Positions 45,752 to 54,792 of a DNA stretch of 64,000 bases are shown in pieces. The position numbers were made by a program, and so were the translations under genes. Where the stretch lies: positions 643,501 to 707,500 of the forward strand of contig NC_008044.1 of NCBI RefSeq assembly GCF_000014065.1. The letters run 5' to 3'. Below the pieces are notes generated by a model. It worked only from the letters and a program-made list of their open reading frames with translations, was not told the DNA's origin and searched no databases. Within the stretch, counting starts at the first letter, position 1. Every line of letters begins with the position of its first letter. The stretch comes from Ruegeria sp. TM1040 (GTDB taxonomy: Bacteria; Pseudomonadota; Alphaproteobacteria; Rhodobacterales; Rhodobacteraceae).

Positions 45752-46351
45752 TCAGAGTGCCGCGCGAAGGCGCTCGAGGCTGCGTTCGTCCAAAAATCGA
45801 GGGGTCGAGCGCATGTAGTCGGCAAAGGCTTTCCCGTATCCCTTTAGGAGCCAGCGCTCCTCGTTCAGAACAAACAGGAAATAGAGCGCAAAGAGCACCA
45901 ATGCGAGGGCGACGGTGGTCCAGGATCCGGTCGTGATGCCTAGGCCGACAGTCGCCAGCACCGAGGTCACATACTGCGGATTGCGTGAATATTCATACAT
46001 GCCACCCGTGACCAAGCCGCCCGTGTCGCAATAGGTATTGTCGAGCCCGAGGAACCGGTACCCCCAAAGCGTGATTCCGAAGGCCATCACCATGAGCGGA
46101 AGCCCCACCGCATAGCGCAGCCAATGGCCCCACCCATTCACGCCGATCTCCGTCAGTGCAAAGACAACCGTCGCGCCGCAGAACACGCGGAACAGCCCAA
46201 AGGCAAGATGATGTCGCCAGCCGTCAGCGGCAGGCCAAAGACCAAGACTGGGGCATTTCAAGCTGAGACTGAGGTGCGTTGCGAGCAGTATGGCGGCAAG
46301 AAGCGCCACCATCAGGGCGAGATCGTGAGTGGTCTGGAGATAGTCGAACAT
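45752..46351 (-). CDS. Membrane methyltransferase of the isoprenylcysteine/phospholipid type
   Basis: Protein of 199 residues with four or five hydrophobic helices and the C-terminal signature GGMYEYSRNPQYVTSVLATVG, then LNEERWLLKGYGKAFADYMRSTPRFL, which is shared by ICMT and related PEMT enzymes. The substrate may be a lipid, an isoprenoid or a small metabolite. The ATG at 46351 is chosen as the conserved part starts there. On the same strand as dnaJ-like and cobS. Confidence 0.85.
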   Translation of the reverse strand: MFDYLQTTHDLALMVALLAAILLATHLSLSLKCPSLGLWPAADGWRHHLAFGLFRVFCGATVVFALTEIGVNGWGHWLRYAVGLPLMVMAFGITLWGYRFLGLDNTYCDTGGLVTGGMYEYSRNPQYVTSVLATVGLGITTGSWTTVALALVLFALYFLFVLNEERWLLKGYGKAFADYMRSTPRFLDERSLERLRAAL

Positions 46352-46557
46352 GGCGTCTTCGGTTCCTTTTGGGGCAGGTCGTGGACTGTGCAACGGGCTC
46401 CGGGCAGGGGCTCGGATGCCGCTTCGACTAACAGCAGATTGTAACAGCCGTGCGCAGCCGCTCGCATCTGCGTGCCATAGCCGCGCCGATAGCAGGGCTC
46501 AGGGTCGGAGCAGAATGGCAGGGACAGCAATGCGCCGGATCCATTGTCCAAAAGAAA

Positions 46558-46585
46558 TCGCCCGCCCCTGTGAAGGGACGGGCGA
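46558..46585 (-). terminator. Terminator after the J-domain gene
   Basis: TCGCCCG (46558-46564) pairs with CGGGCGA (46579-46585), extended by CCCT/AGGG around GTGA. On the minus strand it is followed by TTTCTTTTGG, and it lies about 80 bases past the J-domain gene. On the plus strand GTTTTT follows too. Confidence 0.8.
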
Positions 46586-46668
46586 CTGCGTTTTTCACCT
46601 GCAGACCTTGCTTGTCGCAGATCTTTTCGAGAGGTGGGCCTCATCCAACAAGTGCCCTCAGGAGGGCT

Positions 46669-47295
46669 CTATTTGAAGCTGCGGCTATCCTTGACCTGAT
46701 CCCAGGCCCACATGACCTCTTGCAGCTGTTCTTCCTGGCTGCGGTCTCCGCCGTTCATATCCGGGTGGAGCACCTTGATGAGCTTCTTGTAGGCCTTGCG
46801 GATCTCGGCCTTGGTCCAATCGTCCTTGGCCTCGAGGATTTCGATGGCGCGGCGCTCAGTGGGCGGCAGACGGCGACCGGCGGTCTGGCCGTTCTTGCCC
46901 GGGTTGCGGGTGGCATTGTTTCCGAGGACCTGATGCGGGTCCTCGATGCCGAGACGGGCCCAGGCGCGGGCCTCGGGATCCCCTAGCGGCTTCGTGGTGC
47001 GCTCCCAGACCTTGTCTTTGGAGGCTTGCGCGTTCATCTCGGCCTCCGTGGTGCCCTCGAAGAAGTTCCACTTTTGGTTGTATTCACGCACGTGCTGCTG
47101 GCAGAACCAGAAGAAATCGTCGAGAACATCCGGGGCCTTGGGCGCGCGGAATTTTCCTGGCTCCCCGCAGCCCTCGTGGTCGCAGACGCGCACTGATGTC
47201 TCCGAGGCGCCGGACATGCTCCGCCGCCCGCGCGGATTTTTCTTCTTCGCGGAGCGAATGGACATATCAAAGCCAAAGGGATCGGATTTGGTCAT
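46669..47295 (-). CDS. J-domain (DnaJ-like) protein
   Basis: Protein of 208 residues with the J domain at the C-terminus (IEILEAKDDWTKAEIRKAYK, then KLIKVLHPDMNGGDRSQEEQ), including HPD. The first 140 residues have CDHEGCGEPGKFRAPK and WFCQQHVREYNQKWNFFEG, a likely zinc-binding site of four Cys/His. Partner to an Hsp70, perhaps helping assembly of a specific client. It is divergent from bolA and near cobS/cobT, an order I recall from other alphaproteobacteria. Confidence 0.9.
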   Translation of the reverse strand: MTKSDPFGFDMSIRSAKKKNPRGRRSMSGASETSVRVCDHEGCGEPGKFRAPKAPDVLDDFFWFCQQHVREYNQKWNFFEGTTEAEMNAQASKDKVWERTTKPLGDPEARAWARLGIEDPHQVLGNNATRNPGKNGQTAGRRLPPTERRAIEILEAKDDWTKAEIRKAYKKLIKVLHPDMNGGDRSQEEQLQEVMWAWDQVKDSRSFK

Positions 47296-47412
47296 GCGGG
47301 AGCACCTTCTAGACGCATCTGTTCGACTCGGAGGCAGCAGTTTAGTCTAACGGTCGAGAGATAAAAGGGGGGCGGACACAGTTTTATGAACAACAGGCGG
47401 AGTAGTGCAGCA

Positions 47413-47667
47413 ATGAGCGTCAGAGACGAAATCGAGAACACGTTGAGAGAAGCCTTTGATCCCAGCCGATTGGAAGTTGTGGACGACAGCGACAGCCACG
47501 TCGGGCACGCAGGTCACGACGGAAAAGGTGAAAGTCACTTTAACGTGCTGATCCGCGCAGAGGCCTTTCTGGGCATGACGCGCGTGGCCCAACACCGGGC
47601 GGTACACAAGGCGCTTGGCGATATCGTGCCACGTATTCACGCACTTGCACTGGACATCGGCAGCTGA
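47413..47667 (+). CDS. BolA-family protein
   Basis: Protein of 84 residues: MSVRDEIENTLREAFDPSRL, then VVDDSDSHVGHAGHDGKGES and the recognition segment GMTRVAQHRAVHKALGDIV. BolA proteins bind monothiol glutaredoxins and [2Fe-2S] clusters and can also regulate transcription. The ATG at 47413 is chosen by family length; a start codon nine codons upstream is possible. A strong convergent terminator follows. Confidence 0.92.
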   Translation: MSVRDEIENTLREAFDPSRLEVVDDSDSHVGHAGHDGKGESHFNVLIRAEAFLGMTRVAQHRAVHKALGDIVPRIHALALDIGS

Positions 47668-47674
47668 GACACAA

Positions 47675-47703
47675 GATCCGGCCACGCCTAATGTGGCCGG
47701 ATC
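47675..47703. terminator. Bidirectional hairpin between bolA and the DUF4177 gene
   Basis: GATCCGGCCAC (47675-47685) pairs perfectly over 11 bp with GTGGCCGGATC (47693-47703), loop of 7. It lies 7 bases past the bolA stop and 15 bases past the end of the convergent gene, so it likely ends both transcripts. Confidence 0.7.
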
Positions 47704-47718
47704 CTGCATTCGTTGGAC

Positions 47719-48288
47719 TTAGTCGTCCGTCTTGCCTCGGCTTGCGCGCGCTTTGAGTGCGGCGGTCAGGCCTGAGACGGGGCTCAATTCCTCGACGCCA
47801 TCATCGGCAACCATGCGGCGAGCGCCGGGGCCAGGGACCGGAATGGCTTCGGGCGGGGCCTCGGGATCACCTGCGATGGCGGTCAGCGGCGCCGGCTCTG
47901 GCGCATGCTGTGCGTCGGGGGTGGAAACACGCGGTGCGTCGTCAGGCAGATCGACCTTGCCTGCCTCTTCTGGGGCCGCGACTTCGGGCGCGCTGTCCAC
48001 GGCAGGCGCAGGCTCTGCCGCGGTCGCTGGCGTCGGTTCTGTGAGGCCGGTGTTGCCAAGTGCGCGTCGAAACACCAGCAGATTGCGCCAGGTTGTCTTG
48101 CTGCCCGTGAGGCCCGAGCGCTCTTCGCTGGGCAGCATCTCGGCGCGTTGAAACTCCCAGCCCTGCTGGGCCATTTCGTTCAAAACCCCCTCAATCCCAT
48201 GTGCAAAGCGGGCTTCGGGTGTTTTCACGCCGCGCGCTTTCTTGCCCTTGTTGGGAGCGGGGACGACCTTGTACTCGTAGTGTTGCAT
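47719..48288 (-). CDS. DUF4177-domain protein
   Basis: Protein of 189 residues. The N-terminal 75 residues are a DUF4177 domain (QHYEYKVVPAPNKGKKARGVK, then NEMAQQGWEFQRAEMLPSEE and LVFRRAL). The rest is low complexity, rich in Ala, Pro and Glu, and likely disordered, with a basic tail. The ATG at 48288 follows AGGAA. No function is known for the family. Confidence 0.82.
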   Translation of the reverse strand: MQHYEYKVVPAPNKGKKARGVKTPEARFAHGIEGVLNEMAQQGWEFQRAEMLPSEERSGLTGSKTTWRNLLVFRRALGNTGLTEPTPATAAEPAPAVDSAPEVAAPEEAGKVDLPDDAPRVSTPDAQHAPEPAPLTAIAGDPEAPPEAIPVPGPGARRMVADDGVEELSPVSGLTAALKARASRGKTDD

Positions 48289-48364
48289 CACTTGTTCCTG
48301 TGCGGCCCAGGGCAGGAGCCTAGCAGCTCTGCGGGGCAGAGCGAAAGGCGCGCCATGGTTAGTT

Positions 48365-49612
48365 TTAGGTCTTGTCGAGCGTTGCGGCGCGCGCCGCGAG
48401 GCTCAGACACATCTGCGTTGCCAGCGACATATCCTGAACCGAGATCCACTCCAAGGGGCCATGAATGCATTGCATCCCCGTAAAGATATTGGGCGTCGGC
48501 GTGCCGAATTCGGTCAGGCGAGACCCATCGGTGCCCCCGCGGATCGGAACCGATACCGGCTCCAGTCCCACATCGCGGCAGGCGGCATGGGCGAGATCGA
48601 CAGGGGTCATGTCCTTTTCAAGCCAATACCGCATGTTGCGATATTGCGGGGTAATCTCGCAGGTGATCTCCGCGCGCGGTTCGGTTGCCGCAACCGCCTC
48701 GCAGACGCTGCGTAGAAGGGCGCCCTTGGCCTCAAGATCGGCCATTTCAAAATCGCGCAGGATGAAGCGGATCTCCATCTCGGAAGACCCCCCGAACATG
48801 TCGGTGGCATGGATGAACCCCTCGCGGTCCGCTGTTGTCTCGGGCGTCATCGTGGCCTGAGGCAGCGTCTGGATGATCTTGGAGGCAAGATGGATGGCAT
48901 TGACCATCTTTTCCTTGGCGAGGCCCGGGTGAATGGAAACGCCGGTGATTTTGACAACTGCGCGGTCGGCCGAAAAGCTCTCGTACTCCACTTCGCCGAG
49001 TTCCCCGCCATCGAGCGTATAGGCAAAATCCGCCCCGAGGTCGCGCTCCAGCTGGGGTTGCACGCCGCGACCGATCTCTTCGTCCGGAGTGAAGGCAATC
49101 CGGATTGTTGGACGGGCGGCATCCGGGTTTTGCAGCAGGTGCTCTGCCATCGTCATTATGATCGCAACCCCCGCCTTGTCGTCCGCCCCAAGCAATGTGG
49201 TGCCAGACGCAGTGATCAGATCATGGCCGATTTTCTCGGCCAGATAGGGGTGCGCCTCGGGAGAGAGCACCAGCTCCGGATCATCGGGAAAGCTGATCTC
49301 GCCGCCATTGTACCCTTTGATCACACGAGGTTTCACACCGGTGGCATTGAACTGCGGGGCAGTGTCGACATGGGCGAGGAAGCCCACTGTGGGGGCCTCC
49401 GACCTGCCGGGGATAGTCGCCAGAACAACGCCGTAATCGGTCAGCTGCACGTCTTGCGCTCCGATCTCGGTCAACTCGTCGCGCACCAAGTGCAACATAT
49501 CAAACTGGATCTTGGTGCTGGGTGCCGTGGGGGAATTCTCATCGCTCTGGCTGTCGATGGCAGCATAGCGCACGAGACGGGATTGAAGGGTGTTGTCAAA
49601 GCTGTCGGTCAT
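48365..49612 (-). CDS. pepT: Peptidase T (tripeptide aminopeptidase)
   Basis: Zinc aminopeptidase of the M20 family, 415 residues, that removes the N-terminal residue of tripeptides. Metal and catalytic motifs are LAHVDTAPQ, GADDKAGVAIIMT, FTPDEEIGRGV and LDGGELGEVEYE, with the last ligand in PNIFTGMQCIHGPLEW. ATG at 49612 has AGGAG at 6 bases. Single gene between the DUF4177 gene and rimO, all on the same strand. Confidence 0.95.
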   Translation of the reverse strand: MTDSFDNTLQSRLVRYAAIDSQSDENSPTAPSTKIQFDMLHLVRDELTEIGAQDVQLTDYGVVLATIPGRSEAPTVGFLAHVDTAPQFNATGVKPRVIKGYNGGEISFPDDPELVLSPEAHPYLAEKIGHDLITASGTTLLGADDKAGVAIIMTMAEHLLQNPDAARPTIRIAFTPDEEIGRGVQPQLERDLGADFAYTLDGGELGEVEYESFSADRAVVKITGVSIHPGLAKEKMVNAIHLASKIIQTLPQATMTPETTADREGFIHATDMFGGSSEMEIRFILRDFEMADLEAKGALLRSVCEAVAATEPRAEITCEITPQYRNMRYWLEKDMTPVDLAHAACRDVGLEPVSVPIRGGTDGSRLTEFGTPTPNIFTGMQCIHGPLEWISVQDMSLATQMCLSLAARAATLDKT

Positions 49613-49718
49613 CAAAAACTCCTGCTGTCGACTGCAAGATTGAGGGCGGAGAGGAGCAGGTCAAGGTGAACTCTCAAACCTGCTCCGTCCTGAATGTGGC
49701 CGGATTGGGTGTGCCGCC

Positions 49719-51122
49719 TTAGCGCAGCGCCCCCCAAAGGTCATACTCGCCGGCTTCATCCACTTCGACCGTGACCAGATCCCCGACGCTCAGATTTGCG
49801 GTGCCTTCGTCGATAAAGAGGTTGCCGTCGATTTCCGGAGCATCCGCCTTGGTGCGGCAGGTGGCGATCCCGTCCTCGTCGATCTCGTCCACGATCACCT
49901 GCAGGGTCTGGCCCACTTTGGATGCGAGTTTGGCCTCGGAAATGGCCTGTGCTTTTTCCATGAAGCGCTCCCAGCGGTTTTGCTTGACCTCCTCCGCGAC
50001 GTGGTCGGGCAAGTCATTGGAGCGGGCGCCGTCGACGTTTTCATATTTGAAGCAGCCCACGCGATCCAGTTGAGCCTCATCCATCCAGTCGAGCAAGTGC
50101 TGGAATTCGGCCTCTGTTTCGCCTGGATAGCCGACGATGAAGGTCGACCGCAGGGTGATGTCAGGACAGATGGCGCGCCAGGCGCGGATTTCGTCCAGCG
50201 TCTTTGCTGCCGCTGCCGGGCGGGCCATGCGACGGAGCACATCCGGGTGGGCGTGCTGGAACGGAATGTCGAGATAGGGCAGCACAGCATTTTCAGGGTC
50301 GGCCATCAGCGGGATCAACTCGCGTACATGCGGGTAGGGGTAGACGTAATGGAGCCGCACCCAGAGCTGATCGGCGGGGGCCAGCTCCCCCAATGCGCGG
50401 CTCAGATCGGTGATATGGCTTCGAACCTCGCCGTCTTTCCACGGGTTCACGTCATATTTTCGATCGAGCCCATAGGCCGAGGTATCCTGCGAGATGACCA
50501 GAAGCTCTCGGACGCCAGCGGTGACCAGTTTCTCGGCCTCGCGTAAAACCGCATGGGCCGGGCGCGACGCAAGTTTGCCGCGCATGTCGGGGATAATGCA
50601 GAACTTGCACTTGTGGTTGCAGCCCTCAGAGATCTTCAGATAGCTGAAATGCCGGGGCGTGAGGCTCACACCCGTGGCGGGCAGAAGGTCCACAAAGGGG
50701 TCGGGGCTGGGCGGCACCGCCGCATGGACCGCATCCAGCACCTGCTCGTATTGATGCGGGCCCGTGACGGCGAGGATGCGCGGATGGTGCTCGCGGATAT
50801 AGTCCGGCTCTGCACCAAGGCACCCTGTGACGATCACCTTGCCGTTTTCCTTCAGCGCTTCGCCAATCGCCTCGAGGCTCTCGGCCTTGGCGCTGTCGAG
50901 AAAGCCGCAGGTGTTGACGATCACCGCATCCGCGCCGGCATAATCCGCCGAGATCCCATATCCTTCGGCGCGCAAGCGGGTGAGGATACGTTCGCTGTCC
51001 ACCAGGGCCTTTGGGCAGCCCAAGGAGACCATGCCGAGGGTCGGCTGGTCGGGACGGGGCGCCGTGCCAAAGGTGGGTTTGGGGGCGAGGTCGGGGCGGA
51101 GATCTGGCGGGTTGCTGGTCAT
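49719..51122 (-). CDS. rimO: Ribosomal protein S12 methylthiotransferase RimO
   Basis: Radical-SAM enzyme of 467 residues with two iron-sulfur clusters that adds a methylthio group to Asp88 of ribosomal protein S12. Order: N-terminal MTTase domain with Cys in [22 protein letters not shown] and VTGCLGAE, the radical-SAM triad [17 protein letters not shown], and a C-terminal TRAM domain ([13 protein letters not shown]). The ATG at 51122 is chosen because the upstream frame is basic and unconserved. Confidence 0.96.
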   Translation of the reverse strand: MTSNPPDLRPDLAPKPTFGTAPRPDQPTLGMVSLGCPKALVDSERILTRLRAEGYGISADYAGADAVIVNTCGFLDSAKAESLEAIGEALKENGKVIVTGCLGAEPDYIREHHPRILAVTGPHQYEQVLDAVHAAVPPSPDPFVDLLPATGVSLTPRHFSYLKISEGCNHKCKFCIIPDMRGKLASRPAHAVLREAEKLVTAGVRELLVISQDTSAYGLDRKYDVNPWKDGEVRSHITDLSRALGELAPADQLWVRLHYVYPYPHVRELIPLMADPENAVLPYLDIPFQHAHPDVLRRMARPAAAAKTLDEIRAWRAICPDITLRSTFIVGYPGETEAEFQHLLDWMDEAQLDRVGCFKYENVDGARSNDLPDHVAEEVKQNRWERFMEKAQAISEAKLASKVGQTLQVIVDEIDEDGIATCRTKADAPEIDGNLFIDEGTANLSVGDLVTVEVDEAGEYDLWGALR

Positions 51123-51299
51123 TGCCGTCCTATAAACCGCAGCGCGGCGCTTGGGAATGGAGGATTTCCGGGATCCGCTCACAGGCGCGGGCTTGCGCGA
51201 GCGGTTTTTGGCCGCGGCGTTGCGCAAAACACCCTTGGCCCGTGCCCCGCGTGCTGGTTAGGCTGGCTGCACTGCGATTTTGATGACGAAAGCCGATTG

Positions 51300-52589
51300 A
51301 TGACCGATGCGCCCGAGATCCCAGAGGGCCTGCGCCCCGCCAATGAAAACCCCTGGTACATCCTGATGACGCTCTATGGCGAGCAGGAGGGAGAGGAGAT
51401 TGATGTCGAATTGCACAAGAAGAACCGCCGCGCGTGGAATGCTTGGGTCGGGCAAGCGCTGAGCGCGGAGGAGCGAGTTGCGGCGGCGAAAAGCTCGCAA
51501 ATCAAGGTAACGGAGCTGGAGGCTTGGGATGAACTTGGAGAGAAGATCAAAGCACGTTTTTTTGAGGAGAGCAATCGTCGCAATGTCGATACTGAGGGGA
51601 TGCTGGTATTTCCCGAACCCGCGAAGCCAATATGGATGGGAAACACCGTATTCTCCGAGAATCTTGTATTTGAGAATATGGTGATTGCATCAAAGGTGAA
51701 TTTTGGTTCAGCCAATTTCATGCGAAATGCACGGTTTGGTTTTGTAACCTTTGCTGGCGTTGCTGTGTTTGGGTCAGCCAAGTTCGAGCAGGAGGCTTGG
51801 TTCCACTTTGCGAATTTTCAAAAAGCAGCCTTGTTTGGTAGAGCCAGGTTCAAGGATTTTGTCTACTTTTTTCGCGCGCGTTTTGGCGGGTGCTCTGGCG
51901 TACGGTGCCTTCCAAGCTTCGCCTACTGTCAATTTGAAAGGCCGACGATCTTCTCTCGTGCGCTTTTCTGTGATGGCTATCCCGATTTCTCGGGCGCGGT
52001 GCTGCATGACAAGACCAGCTTTACCGCGCGAATGGACCCGACCTCGGATGAAGTTGCCCAAGACAAAGACCTCGAGGGGCGGACCTTCTGGCCCCAGAGA
52101 ACCAAACAGGATCCGGTTAGTGCGCGTGAAAGCTGTGCCACCATACGGCATTTGCTGACCCAACAAGGGCTACCGGAAGAGGCGCATTTCTTCTTTCGCC
52201 GGGAAATGCGCTTTGCCAGCCAGATAGGCTCATTCTGGCAGCGGCTGCCTTATCGGTCGTTTGGCTGGCTGTCTGACTTTGGGTATTCGATCCAGCGGCC
52301 CCTGTGGTGGCTGGCGGGGATCTGCTTTCTCGGGATGGCGGCGTTTTGGACGGTGTTCTCCTTTCCCGGTGGCCCCCCGGTCCTTTCAGAGAGCGATCTT
52401 GGCACGGCGGCAGCGCTGAGCTTTTCCAATCTCTTTCCGCTCTTTGGCTTTGGCCGGGTGTTTCTGAGCGAGGTGCTCGCGAGTTTGCCACGCTGGGCGC
52501 AGGTGCTGTCCGGGGCGCAGACCGTGTTGTCGCTGCCGCTGTTGTTTTTCCTCGGTCTGGCGCTGCGGCAACGGTTTCGATTGCGCTGA
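51300..52589 (+). CDS. Pentapeptide-repeat membrane protein
   Basis: Protein of 429 residues. A charged N-terminal region of about 110 residues leads to a run of pentapeptide-type repeats (about 120-200) of A-[D/N/x]-F-x-x form, such as NFGSANFMRNARFGFVTFAG and FEQEAWFHFANFQKAALFGR, which build a right-handed beta helix. A linker with CATIRHLLTQQGLPEEAHFF and then three hydrophobic segments (about 328-420) anchor it in the membrane. The repeat part is less GC-rich than its neighbours. I choose the ATG at 51300; codons back to 50553 run antisense to rimO. Role unknown. Confidence 0.82.
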   Translation: MTDAPEIPEGLRPANENPWYILMTLYGEQEGEEIDVELHKKNRRAWNAWVGQALSAEERVAAAKSSQIKVTELEAWDELGEKIKARFFEESNRRNVDTEGMLVFPEPAKPIWMGNTVFSENLVFENMVIASKVNFGSANFMRNARFGFVTFAGVAVFGSAKFEQEAWFHFANFQKAALFGRARFKDFVYFFRARFGGCSGVRCLPSFAYCQFERPTIFSRALFCDGYPDFSGAVLHDKTSFTARMDPTSDEVAQDKDLEGRTFWPQRTKQDPVSARESCATIRHLLTQQGLPEEAHFFFRREMRFASQIGSFWQRLPYRSFGWLSDFGYSIQRPLWWLAGICFLGMAAFWTVFSFPGGPPVLSESDLGTAAALSFSNLFPLFGFGRVFLSEVLASLPRWAQVLSGAQTVLSLPLLFFLGLALRQRFRLR

Positions 52590-52702
52590 GGGCGCGCTGG
52601 GCGGCTGCGGTGGATTGATCCCGCGCGCGAGCGGTGTAATCTGCGCTAAAGCCCTGATGTCACGGGCGAAGATTTCCGCATTCCCAGAAGGGGCCACGAG
52701 TT

Positions 52703-54643
52703 ATGCGCCTGATCCTCCGTATTCTTTCCGCCATCGTGATCACCATTGCCGTTGGCGTCGCGATTTTGACCTTTCTGCCCGGCCAAAAGATCGCTGAATT
52801 GGCCGCGCAGCAAATCGAGAAGCAGACCGGGCGTCAGGTGGTGTTTGGCGGTGACGTGCGATTCTCCTTCTGGCCGACGCTGGGTATTCAGGCCGATGAC
52901 GTCGCCCTTGCCAACGCGGATTGGGCCGGGCCAGAGCCGCTTTTGACGGCGGGGCGGCTCACGATTGGCGTGGATGCCGCAGATTTGATCCGCGGCGACA
53001 TCCGGATCACGGAGCTGACGGCGATTGTGCCCCATCTCAATCTTGAGACCCGCGAAGATGGCATTGGCAACTGGGTCTTTGATGCGCCCGCCGTGGGCGA
53101 AACGCCCGCCCAGGTTGAGACCGACGCAGAAGGTGAAGGGACGTCCGTCGCGATCGAGGCCATCACGCTGCGTGGGGCGTCGCTGCGCTATGCGGCCCAT
53201 GGGCAGGATGTTGTCGAAACCAACCAAGTGGACCTGCAACTCGCGTGGCCCGATCCCAACGGTACGGCAAACGTTGATCTGACCCTGCGCCCTGCCGGAA
53301 AGCCGCTCCGGATTGCAGGGGAGGTAGGCAGTTTCAGGCGGTTCTTGCTTGGTGAGGTCGCTTCCCTCGGGGTGACGGTCACGGCCGAGGCAAGCAAGCT
53401 GCGCTTTGATGGGCAGGCGGATCTGAGCGGGGCGTTTGATGGGCGCATCACCGGGGCAAGCGACGACACCAGTGCGCTCCTGGTGGCCTTGGGGCAGGCG
53501 GCGGTTGATCTTCCCAAAGGTCTTGGGCGCGCAATGACTTTTGCTGCTGACACGACCTATACACCGGACGGGCGGGTGTCGCTGCGCGATCTGAGCCTAG
53601 CCCTGGATCACAACGCGCTGCGCGGGGATGCGGATCTGAACCTTGCGGCGTCTCCGCTCAAGGTGACGGCCGCCTTGGAGGGAGATATGCTGGACCTCAG
53701 CGCGCTCGGAGCGCCGACGACAGGCGCCGGGGGCAACACCGCGGAGCCTGCGACGCAAGGATGGTCGACCACGCCGATCGATGCGTCCATGCTTGCGCTT
53801 ATCGAGGGGGATATCTCGCTGGATGTGAAGGGGCTTCAGACGTCCTCGGTGATATTTGGTCCCAGCCGGATGACGCTGAGCATCGAGCGGGCGCGGGCGG
53901 TTCTATCTTTCCTGCCGGTACAGGCTTTTGGCGGAACGCTTCAGGGGGAGTTGATTGCGAACAATCGAAATGGGCTCTCGGTGGCGGGCAACCTCCAGTT
54001 TGCCAATGTCGAGATGCGCGAGGCGCTGGGGCAATTGGCAGGGTATGACAAGCTCAACGGGGAGGCGCTCGGTAATCTGGAGTTCCTCGGCGTCGGCAAT
54101 TCCATGGACCAGATCATGCGCTCGCTTGATGGCAAGGGGCGCGTTGAGCTGGGCAAAGGGTTTTTCACCGGGTTTGACTTGCAATCGGTCATGGACCCGA
54201 ACGGCGGCAATGGTGGGACAACCATCTTTGAAGGTCTGACCGCAAGCTTTGACATGATTGATGGGACCTTGCGCAATGACGATCTGAATGCGGCGCTCAA
54301 GGTCCTGAAGGCCGCAGGCGCGGGGCGCGTCGGGCTTGGATCGCAGGATCTGGATTATACGTTTACCCCCACGGCCTTTGCGAGCGAGACCTCTGCAGGC
54401 GTGTCGGTACCGGTGCGGATACAGGGATCGTGGTTCGACCCCGAGATCAAACCCGATCTGAGCAAGCTAGTGCAGCCAAAATTGGATGAGGCCGAAGAAA
54501 AGGCAAAACAGGCTGTGCGTGACAAGCTGAGCGACGAGCTCGGGGTGCCGGTGGAAACTGAGGAAGACCTGAACGATGCGCTAAAACGCCGGGTCGAAGA
54601 AGAGGCGCGCAAGCAACTGCTGAAGTTTCTCGGCAGCGATTGA
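52703..54643 (+). CDS. AsmA-family protein
   Basis: Protein of 646 residues, anchored by one N-terminal helix (LRILSAIVITIAVGVAILTF) and otherwise periplasmic. The N-terminal AsmA domain (LAAQQIEKQTGRQVVFGGDV, then FWPTLGIQADDVALANADW) and the C-terminal AsmA_2 block (LNGEALGNLEFLGVGNSMDQ) with a charged coiled tail fit the family, which is thought to carry or manage lipids between the membranes. Single gene, with a terminator behind it. Confidence 0.9.
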   Translation: MRLILRILSAIVITIAVGVAILTFLPGQKIAELAAQQIEKQTGRQVVFGGDVRFSFWPTLGIQADDVALANADWAGPEPLLTAGRLTIGVDAADLIRGDIRITELTAIVPHLNLETREDGIGNWVFDAPAVGETPAQVETDAEGEGTSVAIEAITLRGASLRYAAHGQDVVETNQVDLQLAWPDPNGTANVDLTLRPAGKPLRIAGEVGSFRRFLLGEVASLGVTVTAEASKLRFDGQADLSGAFDGRITGASDDTSALLVALGQAAVDLPKGLGRAMTFAADTTYTPDGRVSLRDLSLALDHNALRGDADLNLAASPLKVTAALEGDMLDLSALGAPTTGAGGNTAEPATQGWSTTPIDASMLALIEGDISLDVKGLQTSSVIFGPSRMTLSIERARAVLSFLPVQAFGGTLQGELIANNRNGLSVAGNLQFANVEMREALGQLAGYDKLNGEALGNLEFLGVGNSMDQIMRSLDGKGRVELGKGFFTGFDLQSVMDPNGGNGGTTIFEGLTASFDMIDGTLRNDDLNAALKVLKAAGAGRVGLGSQDLDYTFTPTAFASETSAGVSVPVRIQGSWFDPEIKPDLSKLVQPKLDEAEEKAKQAVRDKLSDELGVPVETEEDLNDALKRRVEEEARKQLLKFLGSD

Positions 54644-54690
54644 GGTGGCGTCTTTTGTATCCACACCGGGCTATGCAGTGCATTAGGGGA

Positions 54691-54725
54691 GGCCGGGGCG
54701 CTGCCCCGGACCCCTAGGTATTTGC
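54691..54725. repeat. Second copy of the intergenic hairpin motif
   Basis: CCGGGGC-GCT-GCCCCGG (54693-54709) is followed by CCCCTAGGTATTTGC (54711-54725). This tail matches the one at 20506-20520 in 12 of 15 positions and is also preceded by a GGGGC-N-CTGCCCC hairpin. It lies past the end of the AsmA gene. Confidence 0.5.
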
Positions 54726-54744
54726 AAATAGATGATGCATAGAT

Positions 54745-54786
54745 ACACGGCCGCGCCCCTCGTATGAGGGCGCGGTCGTGTTTTTG
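54745..54786 (+). terminator. Rho-independent terminator between AsmA and mutase genes
   Basis: ACACGGCCGCGCCC (54745-54758) pairs with GGGCGCGGTCGTGT (54768-54781), with one G-U pair and a short loop, followed by TTTTT on the plus strand. It ends the AsmA transcript and sits only 7 bases from the end of the convergent mutase gene, which may use it as well. Confidence 0.8.
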
Positions 54787-54792
54787 CCTGGA

